From Paulinella micropora (lineage: Eukaryota; Cercozoa; Imbricatea; Euglyphida; Paulinellidae): a stretch of 64,000 nt of DNA. The stretch covers positions 1-64,000 of the forward strand of contig WBZZ01006849.1 of assembly GCA_019918135.1 (NCBI GenBank), in the 5' to 3' direction. Of this stretch, positions 8,437 to 17,671 are shown one piece after another (the first letter of the stretch is position 1; every line of letters begins with the position of its first letter). Both the position numbers and the translations under genes were made by a program. Under the pieces are notes generated by a model that was given only the letters and a program-made list of their open reading frames with translations, made no database searches and was not told the DNA's origin.

Positions 8437-10845
8437 ATGGAAGACGAGAATGAGCAGGCTGGTGTGACACCAACTGATTATGGTCCTAGTGAGGGAGGAG
8501 AGGAGCAGGAGACTCAGTACTTAGAAGAGAGGGGGAATAGAGATGGAGAGGAGAGAGAGGAGTATACGTATACAGCCGATGTAGAGTCGACAGGAGGGGG
8601 GGGGGGGGGTAATGCACAAGAAGCGAGTGCAGGTCAGACTGGAGGATCTCCATTGACAGAGGCAGAGAGAGAGATGGAGGATGTTGGCCAGAATATCCCA
8701 AATACATGGGAACAGTTGGCTACATATGATGATGAAGAGTCCTTCTTCCTTAACTACCCAACCTATTATAAAACACACATCTACATTCCTTACGAGAAAA
8801 GGAATAGACCAGGACAAGGTCAAAGCAACCTCCTGATCGAAATTCCTGGCCTTGCGAAGCCTCTCTTCAACAAAGTGAGGTTTGAGCACGAAAGAGTGCC
8901 ATTGCAGGATATCAAGTATGGCGACACTCTTACACTGTGCGACATATACGACATATCTGCAACACTCTACGCTGCTGTGCTCGTTGCGGAATTTTATGAA
9001 CGCACAAACATACAATGGAAAAATAAACGCACAACTGCAGCATGGCTGTCTGTCTGTGGTGTCCCCACTGATATCAAGAATCTAGAAAGAAAGTTCGAAG
9101 GTAGAAACCAAAGTGGCATTGGGTTTGCCCTTGAGGCTTTTGTAACTGCCTTCACACGGGCTTACAACGAAATGTACAAAGCACTGAAAGACAACACAAG
9201 GCAACATCCTGTTTACGAGGAGGTTGACCAGTCTTGTCAGGTGCTTGAACGCCTCACACAACTCCATAAGGGCCTCTTTGAGGGGAAGGAGCAAAAACCA
9301 ACATGGAAACAATGGGCCCACACGAAGAATCACACTCTCATTAAAGGCCCTCTCACAACAATCCCAAATAATAACAGAGCTGATAAGTCGTCCATGAGAG
9401 AAAAGGCACACTTCCTCTCTAGTGCCACAGGGCTTGCACAGTTCGTGACTCATCTAGCACGACAGGTGAAAGAAGAAGAGACGAGACAGAAAGAGGAGAA
9501 GGAGCAAAAGGAGAAGATAGCTGTGGCAATGGCAGTAGCACGGGTGGCTCCACAGCCAACGGCTCCACCTACCACATCTAACCCAGCTCCCAAGAAAGCA
9601 GGAGGAGGACCCACAGGAGGAGGACCCCAAGGGGGAGGGACAGTAATTAACTTGACTGACTCCCAGAAGAAAAAGCAGGCGCTGCAGGCAGCCCTAGCTA
9701 AAATCAAAATTGTGGGAGGGGGCCTTAAGCTCTATGCTATCACTGCCAATGAGGCTGACACAGAGAAGACCCTCATGACTAAGCTCAATGAGATGGACAG
9801 ATGCTTCCAGCAAAACCAGTGTGAGGTGGAGCAGGAGTATGAAGTCCTAGAACATCTCTGTGATCGATCCCTCCTTGGAGCTGGTTTTGATCGTATAACT
9901 TACGAGAAGTACAGAGGAGAGGAGGAGCTAGCAAGGAAAGGTGGACATGCAGAGATGAGTTGTACTCTGGCCATTGCTGCCCTCATTCGATACTTTAAGG
10001 CAAGTGGATACCAACACTTGTGCACGGGCACATTGATTGGGTTTGAAATTTTCGACTTAGTATCGGAGCAGTTGCAGTCTGTCACTCAGCTTGCATCTGT
10101 CTTAACAAATGTGGGCACCCAGTACACTCTCTTTTATAACCACAAAGCCATACTCCTATATTTCCTCAGTGCTTTGCACGTCTACAACAAAAATAAGCTC
10201 ACACTGCTCATGCAAGACTGCAAAACCTTCGACAAGGTAAAGCACTTGAATTTTTTGGAGATGAGCGTCTTTGAGGCCACGACTAAGGCCGTGAGCCCAA
10301 AAATGTTGTGGACCGAAGTAATGACCGCTTGTCAGAGGCTCGACAGCCAGACAGCATCCTTGATCGGTTCTGCATCGGCTTCTGCTCAACCGCAAGCCGC
10401 ACATACGCAACGATCTCTAGGAAAGCGACCAAGAGAGAACAGTCGTGAAGCTAACACACCTTGTATTCGTTGGTGGGCACGGGCACAATGCTTCAAACAC
10501 ACAAATAAGAAATGCCCGTACAACCACGATGTCGAGGACACCCGCATCCGAAACACACTCCTCAAGAACGTACGGTCGGACGAAACCAACACCGTCGCCG
10601 TTCTGCGCCGACTGCGCAAGGATCAGGGGTGGAAATTACAGGATGTCGCGGACCATGACCACGAACTAGCTGACGCGATCAATTCTCTTTTCGCTAGAGA
10701 TGATCAGAAGACGGCAGCCATAGAAGCCGCAAGTAGAGGAAGAGGTGGAACACGAGGAAGAGGAGGAGGGAGAGGAATCAATCGAGGAGGAGGAGCCCCT
10801 TTCGCACGAGGCACATACACTCGCGGGGGGAGAGAGGATTTGTGA
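8437..10845 (+). CDS. Retrotransposon Gag-like protein with CCCH zinc finger and RGG tail
   Basis: This 802-residue protein has an acidic low-complexity N-terminus, a helical middle (about 90-340) and a coiled Lys/Glu stretch (about 345-370). A CCCH finger lies at about 676-698 (CIRWWARAQC then CPYNHD), followed by an RGG-rich tail. These are features of a nucleocapsid-type RNA-binding protein. The frame ends at 10845 after a run of six Gs. In another frame the RGG-rich coding continues to a stop at 10983-10985, so a one-base shift at about 10824-10830 probably truncates the tail. The protease ORF downstream supports a Gag assignment. There is no direct match to a named family, and a CCCH finger instead of a CCHC knuckle is less usual. 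Confidence 0.6.
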   Translation: MEDENEQAGVTPTDYGPSEGGEEQETQYLEERGNRDGEEREEYTYTADVESTGGGGGGNAQEASAGQTGGSPLTEAEREMEDVGQNIPNTWEQLATYDDEESFFLNYPTYYKTHIYIPYEKRNRPGQGQSNLLIEIPGLAKPLFNKVRFEHERVPLQDIKYGDTLTLCDIYDISATLYAAVLVAEFYERTNIQWKNKRTTAAWLSVCGVPTDIKNLERKFEGRNQSGIGFALEAFVTAFTRAYNEMYKALKDNTRQHPVYEEVDQSCQVLERLTQLHKGLFEGKEQKPTWKQWAHTKNHTLIKGPLTTIPNNNRADKSSMREKAHFLSSATGLAQFVTHLARQVKEEETRQKEEKEQKEKIAVAMAVARVAPQPTAPPTTSNPAPKKAGGGPTGGGPQGGGTVINLTDSQKKKQALQAALAKIKIVGGGLKLYAITANEADTEKTLMTKLNEMDRCFQQNQCEVEQEYEVLEHLCDRSLLGAGFDRITYEKYRGEEELARKGGHAEMSCTLAIAALIRYFKASGYQHLCTGTLIGFEIFDLVSEQLQSVTQLASVLTNVGTQYTLFYNHKAILLYFLSALHVYNKNKLTLLMQDCKTFDKVKHLNFLEMSVFEATTKAVSPKMLWTEVMTACQRLDSQTASLIGSASASAQPQAAHTQRSLGKRPRENSREANTPCIRWWARAQCFKHTNKKCPYNHDVEDTRIRNTLLKNVRSDETNTVAVLRRLRKDQGWKLQDVADHDHELADAINSLFARDDQKTAAIEAASRGRGGTRGRGGGRGINRGGGAPFARGTYTRGGREDL

Positions 10846-11119
10846 GAAGAGGAGGAGGAAGAGGTGTATTTCAAGGTAGAGGAGGAGGAAGATGGGTTGG
10901 CCGAGGTGGATACGGCAGCGCAGAGCGCCCGTACCACAGAGATGGGGGCTGGGCAGACGGCTCGAGCTCAAGCTCGAGTTCCTGACAGCACCACAGGCCT
11001 ATGCGACATCAGGCGCAACCACTACCGACACTGATGCCGACTCAGGTAACAGATTTGAGGTAGTCCAATGACTAGAGGAGGGAGAAAACAGAACAACATG
11101 CATTGCGCGATACACCATT

Positions 11120-13036
11120 GTGCAGGTCCCAACCAAGGGTACCAGTGAGTCTAAGAGCCCACAGCAGGCCACAGACCAACTCAAAGGTAGTACAATACCA
11201 GTACACCCATCACGACAACAAACAGTGCATGCTGCTAATAGGCAGGCGAGTAAAGCGCTGGCAAAGAGAAAGCAGGCGGGCCTGTCGCAGCCACAGCCGA
11301 AGAAAGTAAGAATAGAACCGGCAATCAATCTTATCAACTTGCCGAGACAGACAATAGACAAGGAGGATGGAGGACATCAACCTCTCCTCACGGTCTCAAA
11401 CAGAGAAAGCAAGGACAATCATCCTTCGCCTGTGAACAATACCCAAAAAGACATTACAAAAACGGCGGAAAGGGAGGAGGAGGCGAACCTCGAGAAAAGG
11501 ATACAGATTTTAGAACACAAGCTCCTTGTATTGGCCTTAAAAAGTCACCGGCCAGACGCTTTATGCTATACGAACCTTTTTTGTGAAACATTAAATACCT
11601 TTATAAACGTTGGTAATGATACTATGGCGAACATTAATATTGTCGGCCAGAAATTTACTACGAAACACCATGAGTGGTTAGAAACTAATATGAAAAAATC
11701 ATCTGGCACCTTGAAAGGAGTTAGTAGTCGGACGGATATAACGGGCATCATCACTTTAAATTTTAAATTGAAATCCGGACGAGTATATCGAGTGGACTTT
11801 TACGTTGTCCCCGAATACCACGGATCTGTTCTTTTGTCGTACGACCAACTGGCGACAATGAACGTAGTGATTGATTGCGCCGCCAAAAGAGTCATATACG
11901 GCGTAGAGCCAGGAGAAGAATATACTGTCGACTCTCTCCATGCTATTGACTCATACGAGGCCCTACACCTAGGGGTAGCATCGGAAGGGAAACAGGTGGC
12001 CATTACACACGCATATGAGGCATATATACCAACGGACGCGGTGTCTAAAGATGGTTCAAACCTGGACAAGAGAGAGGCGGAGGTTTATACGGCTACAGTC
12101 TCTACACAATGGGATAAAAAGTCGATAGACGATCTCATTGAAAAGAGGAAAGAGGAGATTATATGCATGGGAAAAAGGTGCCCATCGTTGGCGAGATTTG
12201 AAGAAGGAGCAGGGGCCGATGTATATATTACCAACGGGTATTGCTTTCACGTAAAGGTGGAAGAGAAGGACAGACAGGAGTTTATACCGAGGAGAATGGG
12301 ACGACTCCCTGATATCCCGGCAGAAGATATTAAAAGCTTTATTACCGAATTCTGGGGTGACGAGCCTACGTGGCCGCGCTCACTGACAGAAGTGAAAAAG
12401 TGCCTGCGCACTCTTTTTGAAAATAATAAACCATATACGGTCATACTCCCGTACACTGAGAAGGCGATATGGGCGCAGGAGATACGGGACCGGCTTATTG
12501 ATCATCCGATACCGGTGCCCTCACGGAAGCAACACTTAGTGGTGGCTTGTCGTCTCGGGACTCGTGAGCAGAGCAGTGCATACAAGCGGAAGCTCAGAGA
12601 CCAGGACAAGTTGAAATTGATTCCTCAAGCATTCACATGCTTCGATGGTTTCTACACCCGAAAAGCTCCGTCACAATATGCGAGATTAATAGATATGTTG
12701 GTAGGTCTGGCGGAGGACGACGAACCAGACACTGGCACATATGAAAAAACGGGAATGGACGATATATCAGAAGAAGAGTTGGGCTTGGAGGAGGACAGAG
12801 CACCCCTCAAGCATCAAAAGAGAATGTCAGAGGAGGAGTTTAAGGCGGCGATAGACGAGAAATTGGCAGGAGGAGCAGGTACGGAGAAGGAGAAAGAGGT
12901 TTTGAAAGAGAGATTGAAGGAGAACAAAATGATTTTTGACCCCCCTCAAGCGGGAGGTGTCAAGCCGGAAGACTTCACCGCGGTTATTTGTTACCAGGTG
13001 CTGAGCCTTCACCGGCGCCACGACGGGCAAATCTGA
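11120..13036 (+). CDS. Retropepsin-like region and start of reverse transcriptase, truncated
   Basis: The frame is open from about 11070 without an ATG, as expected for a pol frame reached by frameshifting. Residues about 160-265 follow the retropepsin layout: an active-site-like NDTMANINIV, a flap region, then VDFYVVPEYHGSVLLSYDQL and a final VVIDCAAKRVIYG. The usual DTG reads DTM here. The C-terminal LKERLKENKMIFDPP looks like the linker before a Ty3-type reverse transcriptase. Coding stops at the junction with virus-like sequence, so the polymerase, RNase H and integrase are missing. The truncation makes this copy non-autonomous. Confidence 0.5.
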   Translation: MQVPTKGTSESKSPQQATDQLKGSTIPVHPSRQQTVHAANRQASKALAKRKQAGLSQPQPKKVRIEPAINLINLPRQTIDKEDGGHQPLLTVSNRESKDNHPSPVNNTQKDITKTAEREEEANLEKRIQILEHKLLVLALKSHRPDALCYTNLFCETLNTFINVGNDTMANINIVGQKFTTKHHEWLETNMKKSSGTLKGVSSRTDITGIITLNFKLKSGRVYRVDFYVVPEYHGSVLLSYDQLATMNVVIDCAAKRVIYGVEPGEEYTVDSLHAIDSYEALHLGVASEGKQVAITHAYEAYIPTDAVSKDGSNLDKREAEVYTATVSTQWDKKSIDDLIEKRKEEIICMGKRCPSLARFEEGAGADVYITNGYCFHVKVEEKDRQEFIPRRMGRLPDIPAEDIKSFITEFWGDEPTWPRSLTEVKKCLRTLFENNKPYTVILPYTEKAIWAQEIRDRLIDHPIPVPSRKQHLVVACRLGTREQSSAYKRKLRDQDKLKLIPQAFTCFDGFYTRKAPSQYARLIDMLVGLAEDDEPDTGTYEKTGMDDISEEELGLEEDRAPLKHQKRMSEEEFKAAIDEKLAGGAGTEKEKEVLKERLKENKMIFDPPQAGGVKPEDFTAVICYQVLSLHRRHDGQI

Positions 13037-13936
13037 GTATACATGACATGAAGCAAAGCCCATAATCTTATCAATTTATCAATGCTTCTCATACTATCAA
13101 CCATTTGGCCATTAGTTGTTGCATTATCTGGGTCTTCTTTTAAATTATTCTGTGGCGGTTGAACAGGTTCCTCTACGAATGCGGCTGTTTGTGGATTTGG
13201 CGGTGATGGTGCTGGTATTGGTTGTGGTGGTGCTGGTGTTGCTTGCGGTGGTGCTGGCGTTGCTTGCGGTGGTGCTGGCGTTGCTTGCGGTGGATTAGTT
13301 TTTCAACTTGATTATCTTTTAACTCTAACTCCTCCAATTGCTTCATTTGGTCTGGTGTTAATTTACCCCGCATTTCTTCGTAAATTCTCTTATCCAAAAT
13401 ATCATCTGCATCTGCTACGTCTGACATACTAGCACCTTGATTTAGTGCTTGTTTGATGGCCTCTTCCCATCCAACTTTTGGATCGTCGTAATTGGAAAGT
13501 TTAATTTTCTTTCCAGTTTTCGCTCTCAACGATTTAACAAATCCCTTTAAGTGCCTCGTTTGGGCACCTTTATCCTCAAGTATGAGCACGTTATTGCCCA
13601 GTCCAATAGTATCTGCTACTACCATATTGTCTGAGTATGCGATCGGGACTTCAACACTAAGATTTATATCTTTTTCTATACTTGGTGGAATATCTTTTGT
13701 GCTCTGTGTATTTATTTTTCTACAAAATTATTAATTGTAGTTTCATTTGCTGGTGCGATAAGAGAATATCCTTTCACGCCATCGGCTGTTTCTTGCGATT
13801 TAACCATTTTATTAAATCTATCAACGAGTTCCGCATATTGTTTATTACATGTAGCAGGATTTACTACTTTATTTACTTTAAATGTTGCATCCTTGTCAAA
13901 ACTGCCCACATTTTTCATGATACCAATCATAGACAT
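13037..13936 (-). pseudogene. Virus-like protein of unknown function with proline-rich C-terminus, two frameshifts
   Basis: Start ATG at 13936, overlapping the stop of the upstream PLA2-like gene (TGATG), a compact viral arrangement. Three segments in different frames form one coding sequence. One covers 13936 to about 13712. A second, from about 13710 to 13300, contains LILEDKGAQTRHLKGF. The third is a proline-rich tail with a repeated PPQATPA heptad, from about 13295 to 13040. The shifts fall at an A-run near 13712 and near 13300. In the wrong frame the repeat reads as a His/Gln-rich tail, which is an artefact. The 3' end is cut by the retroelement junction at about 13036-13050. A virion role is plausible from position but unproven. 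Confidence 0.6.
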
Positions 13937-14823
13937 CAATGTTTATCTACATCGCCTATAAATCCATTATACTTCGCATCTGGAGGAGTGGTTTTGATAG
14001 TTTTCCAAAACTTCATTGCATCCCAAAAAGATACTCCGCCACGTGCCCTCCCCTGCGCTTCCAAGGCCATTCTAGATATATCCGCTTTTGAAAACATTGA
14101 GTTGTAATTGTCAAAAATACTCTTTGCAACTTCGGCCGTAGCCAATCCATTACTCGTTAGATAATCACTCATATTGGTAATTCTTTCAAAGTATCGTTTA
14201 TCGGCCAAGTCTTGGACATTCTTGTCGCCTGACGCATACAATAAATCATGTTCAAAAGCAACTAAGTCCAAAGCATCTGCTGGTAAAATGTAAGGAAATT
14301 TGCCACGAGTTCTATCTTCTAATTGAAGACGGCTTTCCACTCGTGTGCCGCCACCATTATAATTACTTCCCTCAGTATGAATTCGTTCTGCTTCCAACTT
14401 AATGAGAGCATCTGGTTGAGCAGACCATGTTCTATATATTTCTCTAATTGCTTTTCCAAGACCGAGAACTGTCATAGTCTCTACGCCTGTTTTAAAAACT
14501 TGCCACGCATTTAAAGACATTATTCCAGTGGCTAATCTGCTCGCATATTCACTTAATACATAATCACCTATTCTTTGCTGTCCGCTTGCGATCAGACGAG
14601 GATTAGGCGGAGGCAAACCCTCTGGCACTTCATTTCTTGCTAGTGCTAGCAAAAGTGCATTGAGAGCATCTGCTCTTCTTCTTCCAAGTAATCCAACATT
14701 CATCGCACGTAGTTGTGGATTGTTGGCAATTAATCTCAATATCTGCCCCCATGCTAGCCTTCGCACACCATATCGTCTAATACCTGTAGCAACGTTAAGT
14801 AATCTGTTAAGTCTGGGACTCAT
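13936..14823 (-). CDS. Phospholipase A2-like virion protein (parvovirus VP1-type motif)
   Basis: ATG at 14823. The frame is open a further 39 codons to 14940 without an ATG, so the true N-terminus may be longer or the start mutated. The C-terminal half has YNGGGT (about 154-159) as a candidate calcium loop. PADALDLVAFEHDLLY follows, with the His-Asp pair at 192-193, then a downstream LADKRYF. This order matches the PLA2 domain used by parvoviruses and some other small DNA viruses to breach endosomal membranes. The N-terminal half is Arg-rich and helical. It is one of the few viral genes here without an obvious break. I infer a capsid-associated entry enzyme. Confidence 0.6.
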   Translation of the reverse strand: MSPRLNRLLNVATGIRRYGVRRLAWGQILRLIANNPQLRAMNVGLLGRRRADALNALLLALARNEVPEGLPPPNPRLIASGQQRIGDYVLSEYASRLATGIMSLNAWQVFKTGVETMTVLGLGKAIREIYRTWSAQPDALIKLEAERIHTEGSNYNGGGTRVESRLQLEDRTRGKFPYILPADALDLVAFEHDLLYASGDKNVQDLADKRYFERITNMSDYLTSNGLATAEVAKSIFDNYNSMFSKADISRMALEAQGRARGGVSFWDAMKFWKTIKTTPPDAKYNGFIGDVDKH

Positions 14824-14936
14824 AATTATCTCTTGAATACTTCTAATAATAGCATTAACAAATCTTTCTACACTTCGGGGGTCATCACTTATTCGGGCAC
14901 AAGCATCTTGTGTTCGTCGCCTATCTGTGCTTCTAT

Positions 14937-15563
14937 TCAAGCATCATCTGGGTGTTTTCTCTCCCACTCTTCTCGGTTTTCTTTCCATTCCTTATATTCC
15001 TGCTCCGCTTGCTTTCTATCCTCTCTTCGTATTACGCGAGTTTTGTCCGCTTTGCCTTTATTTTTCATATACGTTAAACCCTTATCGGTTAATCGTTTTA
15101 AGTCTTCTTCTTTATATTCTTGTTTTACCAATTGTGTTATATCACGCTTCATTTGCTGGATATTGTCTTCTATGTGCAGTATATCATATTTATCGGTAGC
15201 CATTGCTAATTTTCGCATTTCAATCATTTGTTCATTCATGGGGGCAGTTCCATGTTTTCTTTCAAATTCTTTCATATCAATGCCGTCATCTTGGAGGTGC
15301 GCTTTCAGTTCATCGTAATTCATGTTTGCATAAATACTTTGCTTATTGTCCAACGCACTAATCGTATCTTTTAAATCCTCCATAGTATTCCCCCCTCTTG
15401 TTGAAGCATCCAACAATCTATCCGCTCTAAGACTCTCGCGGGCTTGACTATTGATGCCTTCATTAACTTGATCAATCCAAAAATCGTCTGCTTCATCCAA
15501 CAAATACTTATTTTCACGTCTAATTTCGTTATAATACGTAAAAAATGGTTTTTCGTGTGGCAT
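14937..15563 (-). CDS. Charged helical protein of unknown function
   Basis: A 208-residue ORF with ATG at 15563. It is strongly charged and predicted coiled coil from about residue 120 on (TQLVKQEYKEEDLKRL, EQEYKEWKENREEWE). There are no Cys pairs or membrane segments. It lies directly upstream of the PLA2-like gene on the same strand, and its TGA at 14937-14939 falls inside the open 5' extension of that gene's frame. The pair may be co-expressed structural proteins. It is not recognised. Confidence 0.55.
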   Translation of the reverse strand: MPHEKPFFTYYNEIRRENKYLLDEADDFWIDQVNEGINSQARESLRADRLLDASTRGGNTMEDLKDTISALDNKQSIYANMNYDELKAHLQDDGIDMKEFERKHGTAPMNEQMIEMRKLAMATDKYDILHIEDNIQQMKRDITQLVKQEYKEEDLKRLTDKGLTYMKNKGKADKTRVIRREDRKQAEQEYKEWKENREEWERKHPDDA

Positions 15564-15609
15564 TTTTTTTATCCGCGGTATAATATATCTTAATTATACA
15601 TAATATAAC
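15564..15609. promoter_or_regulatory. AT-rich divergent promoter
   Basis: A 46-bp gap between a minus-strand gene (start 15563) and a plus-strand gene (start 15610). It contains TATAATATAT and TATACATAATATA blocks that could serve both directions. This is inferred from position and composition only. Confidence 0.35.
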
Positions 15610-15833
15610 ATGGATATGAAAAAGAAAAAAGCAAAGACGAGCAACAACTTGAAGAGTTGGAAAAGCTTGGAAAGGAAATTGACCAAATCCGCATCACTCA
15701 GAACTTAGTGAATAGAAACCCCAATAGTTTTAGAAAACCTGAAAATATCCTTTACCGCTTACCGCTATCAGATAAGCAACGAGAAGCAATTTATAATAGT
15801 ATAATTAAAGAAGAGGGAAAAAGCGGGAGTTAA
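15610..15833 (+). pseudogene. Small charged protein, frameshifted near the start
   Basis: ATG at 15610 is followed by an A-rich stretch. A different frame from about 15633 to TAA 15831-15833 encodes a charged helical protein (EQQLEELEKLGKEIDQIR, then LPLSDKQREAIYNSI). Together they look like one gene of about 73 residues with a one-base shift in the A-run at about 15619-15630. Function is unknown. Confidence 0.45.
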
Positions 15834-15837
15834 ATAT

Positions 15838-16090
15838 ATGTTGTTAATATTGCTATTCGTGTGCTCCGCTATGTCGCGGACTGCCTGCGATTTTTACTCG
15901 CGATACTCAGAAAAAAAAGAATGAATCGTGTGCTTATTGTATAAAGCAAGGTGTAGATACAGGGTTTAAGTGTGTTTTCATAAATAACGGAAATAATATG
16001 TGTCGTAGTTTTGATGAGGCACTGCCTTTAATGTGCGCGGGTGATAATAGACGGTATATGACACATATATATGAATGCTCACTTCTTTGA
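15838..16090 (+). pseudogene. Small secreted cysteine-rich protein, frameshifted
   Basis: ATG at 15838 opens a clear signal peptide (MLLILLFVCSAMSRTAC). The frame stops at TGA in the eight-A run around 15911-15918. One base away the frame continues with a cysteine-rich domain (ESCAYCIKQG, FKCVF, NMCRSF, LMCAGD, YECSLL) to TGA 16088-16090. The product would have about 83 residues, with about seven cysteines after the leader. It is not recognised. A secreted, disulfide-rich product is inferred. Confidence 0.5.
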
Positions 16091-16225
16091 ACTAGAAGGC
16101 GATGGAAGGCAGATACCGATAAGTAAGGTCAAAATACCGACATAAGTATTAGCAACCTCGCACGGCAAGTTCTTCTCAGGCAGCCTAACTATACAAAGGG
16201 TTATAATGGCAATTATGACACCCAT
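16079..16225 (-). CDS. Tiny two-segment membrane protein
   Basis: 48 codons from ATG 16225 to TGA 16079-16081. It has two hydrophobic stretches (GVIIAIITLCIV and YVGILTLLIGICL) separated by a short polar loop, and a Ser/Lys tail. Its start overlaps the last codons of the neighbouring minus-strand gene, and its end overlaps the plus-strand cysteine-rich gene. Such packing is usual in small DNA viruses. Function is unknown. Confidence 0.4.
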   Translation of the reverse strand: MGVIIAIITLCIVRLPEKNLPCEVANTYVGILTLLIGICLPSPSSSKK

Positions 16226-16430
16226 TTGAAATAATATTTAATCATTCTGCTATCGGTTTTCTTATTTGACATACAGCAATTCCATTCGTTCTCAATTTCA
16301 TTGTCAATTTTTTTCTCTTCTGTCTTTAGTTCAATATCCAAAACACGAGACTTTAACTCGGGAGTTAGTTCGCCATCCATATCATAATAGGTGGTGGTCT
16401 GTGAAGTCTAGTTGTATTATTGTTTGACAT
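16213..16430 (-). pseudogene. Small charged protein, frameshifted
   Basis: ATG at 16430. The first frame covers about 15 codons. A one-base shift near 16400 is needed to reach the long coding part (YYDMDGELTPELKSRV, then EEKKIDNEIENEWNCC), which ends at TAA 16213-16215. It would have about 70 residues and be mostly helical. It lies just downstream of the fibre C-terminus on the same strand. It is not recognised. Confidence 0.4.
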
Positions 16431-16456
16431 TTGAAAAACGACTGCTCGTATTTCTG

Positions 16457-17096
16457 CTAATTGGTTGGTTTGGTCTTGTAGTATATTAAATTAACTACCT
16501 TTTCTGATAATTGTTGAACCGCTTTAATTAATGGTGCGATAAACTCGGAATAACCTATACCATAACCGACATCACCACTATCAACACATTTAACATCTTC
16601 TGGATTAACACTCACACCTTTCAATTCGCATTCTTTTCTTTGCTTTGGACACGGAACCATAATTGTTTCTTTTATAAAACCTCCAAAATCTAGCATATCC
16701 ATTTCTGTTAATACGATTTCTAATTCCTGTGCTATCAAACCCGTTCTTTGTTTCTTGTTGTCATCAATCATACGATAGCAGACTGGATTTAACTTATTAA
16801 TATATAAAATCTAAGCCTAAGCATTCCTTTATATCTTCTTTTTTTCTCCTGTCTGAATATTGAATTGGATTAGACAATACCCATAATTGTCCATCGCTTG
16901 CTTTCAAAGACATTAAAGCAGTATTTGAACTATTCTCCCATATGAACCCACTCGTTGAAGAATTATTCACTCTAAATCTAATAGCATAGGAAGTTAATCC
17001 TCCGCCTACTCCTCCTGCTGGTGCTGTTCCTCCACTTAATGATTTATTTGCTCCAGACTGAGACATATAAATCCCCCATGCTGAATCAGCAGCAGG
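16457..17096 (-). pseudogene. Fibre C-terminus with S74-type chaperone domain
   Basis: Fibre repeat sequence (SAWGIYMSQSGANKSL, FRFRVNNSS, GFIWENSS) leads into YSDRRKKEDIKECLGLDF. After a one-base shift in an AT run near 16797 it continues as NKLNPVCYR then RTGLIAQELE. That is the layout of the intramolecular chaperone (peptidase S74 family), which trimerises and then cleaves itself off phage and viral fibres. The usual Ser-Asp-Arg-Arg-Lys-Glu start and the AQE helix are visible. The 5' side runs into an inverted segment. Confidence 0.65.
17037..17094. repeat. Inverted repeat flanking flipped fibre segment, copy A
   Basis: 58 bp matching the reverse complement of 17616-17671, apart from one extra TA. 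Confidence 0.8.
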
Positions 17097-17615
17097 AAGC
17101 AATATAACATGGTCTGAGGCGATGAATATAAGCACAGCAGGATTACTAACTGCGAATGCGGGGATTACATACACTGGCACACTAACGTCAGTAACGAATG
17201 CCAGTGGGGCAAAAATAGGAATTCAGGGACTAACAGACGGAACAAACGCAAAAGGAATATTTCTATGGGATACCACCAATACAAGTTGGGGGATTTATGC
17301 GGGATCTGGTGGAGTTGGAAACACTAGAAGTTTGGCAAATGGTTTAGCCGTTTCAGGAAATGATTTTGCTTCGTATAGTTTTCGTTTTAGGGTTGCTAAT
17401 GATTCTACGATGGGTTTTATATGGGAGAATTCAGGGGAGCAATTGCTAATGTCGTTGAATGGACTCAATGGGACTTTATGGACAAAGGGATTGATAACGG
17501 CTAGTGCGGGGATTACATACTCTGGGGTGCTAACGACCACAACCAATAATGGAGCGAAAATAGGAATTCAAGGACAAACAGACGGGGGTGGTAACCGCGG
17601 AATATTTATGTGGGA
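17097..17615 (+). pseudogene. Inverted internal segment of the fibre gene
   Basis: Read on the plus strand this encodes fibre cassettes (STAGLLTANAGITYTG, AKIGIQGLTDG, GFIWENSGEQ, LITASAGITYSG). The fibre sequence on both sides is on the minus strand. Flanking 56-58-bp inverted copies (17037-17094 and 17616-17671) mark the ends. It is therefore a segment flipped inside a formerly continuous minus-strand gene. Simple re-inversion would not reopen the frame, because the distal repeat brings an in-frame TGA. Confidence 0.65.
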
Positions 17616-17671
17616 TACTGCTGATTCAGCATGGGGGATTTATGTCTCAGTCTGGAGCAAATAAATCATTA
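17616..17671. repeat. Inverted repeat flanking flipped fibre segment, copy B
   Basis: 56 bp, the partner of 17037-17094. It lies exactly where minus-strand fibre coding resumes. Confidence 0.8.

Noticed and set aside
13173..13300. His/Gln-rich protein tail
   Set aside because: It is the out-of-frame reading of a proline-rich PPQATPA repeat.
17622..17671. Functional phase-variation switch of the fibre
   Set aside because: Inverting the segment between its repeats would still leave a stop from the distal repeat in frame, so a working switch is not supported; kept only as a rearrangement.
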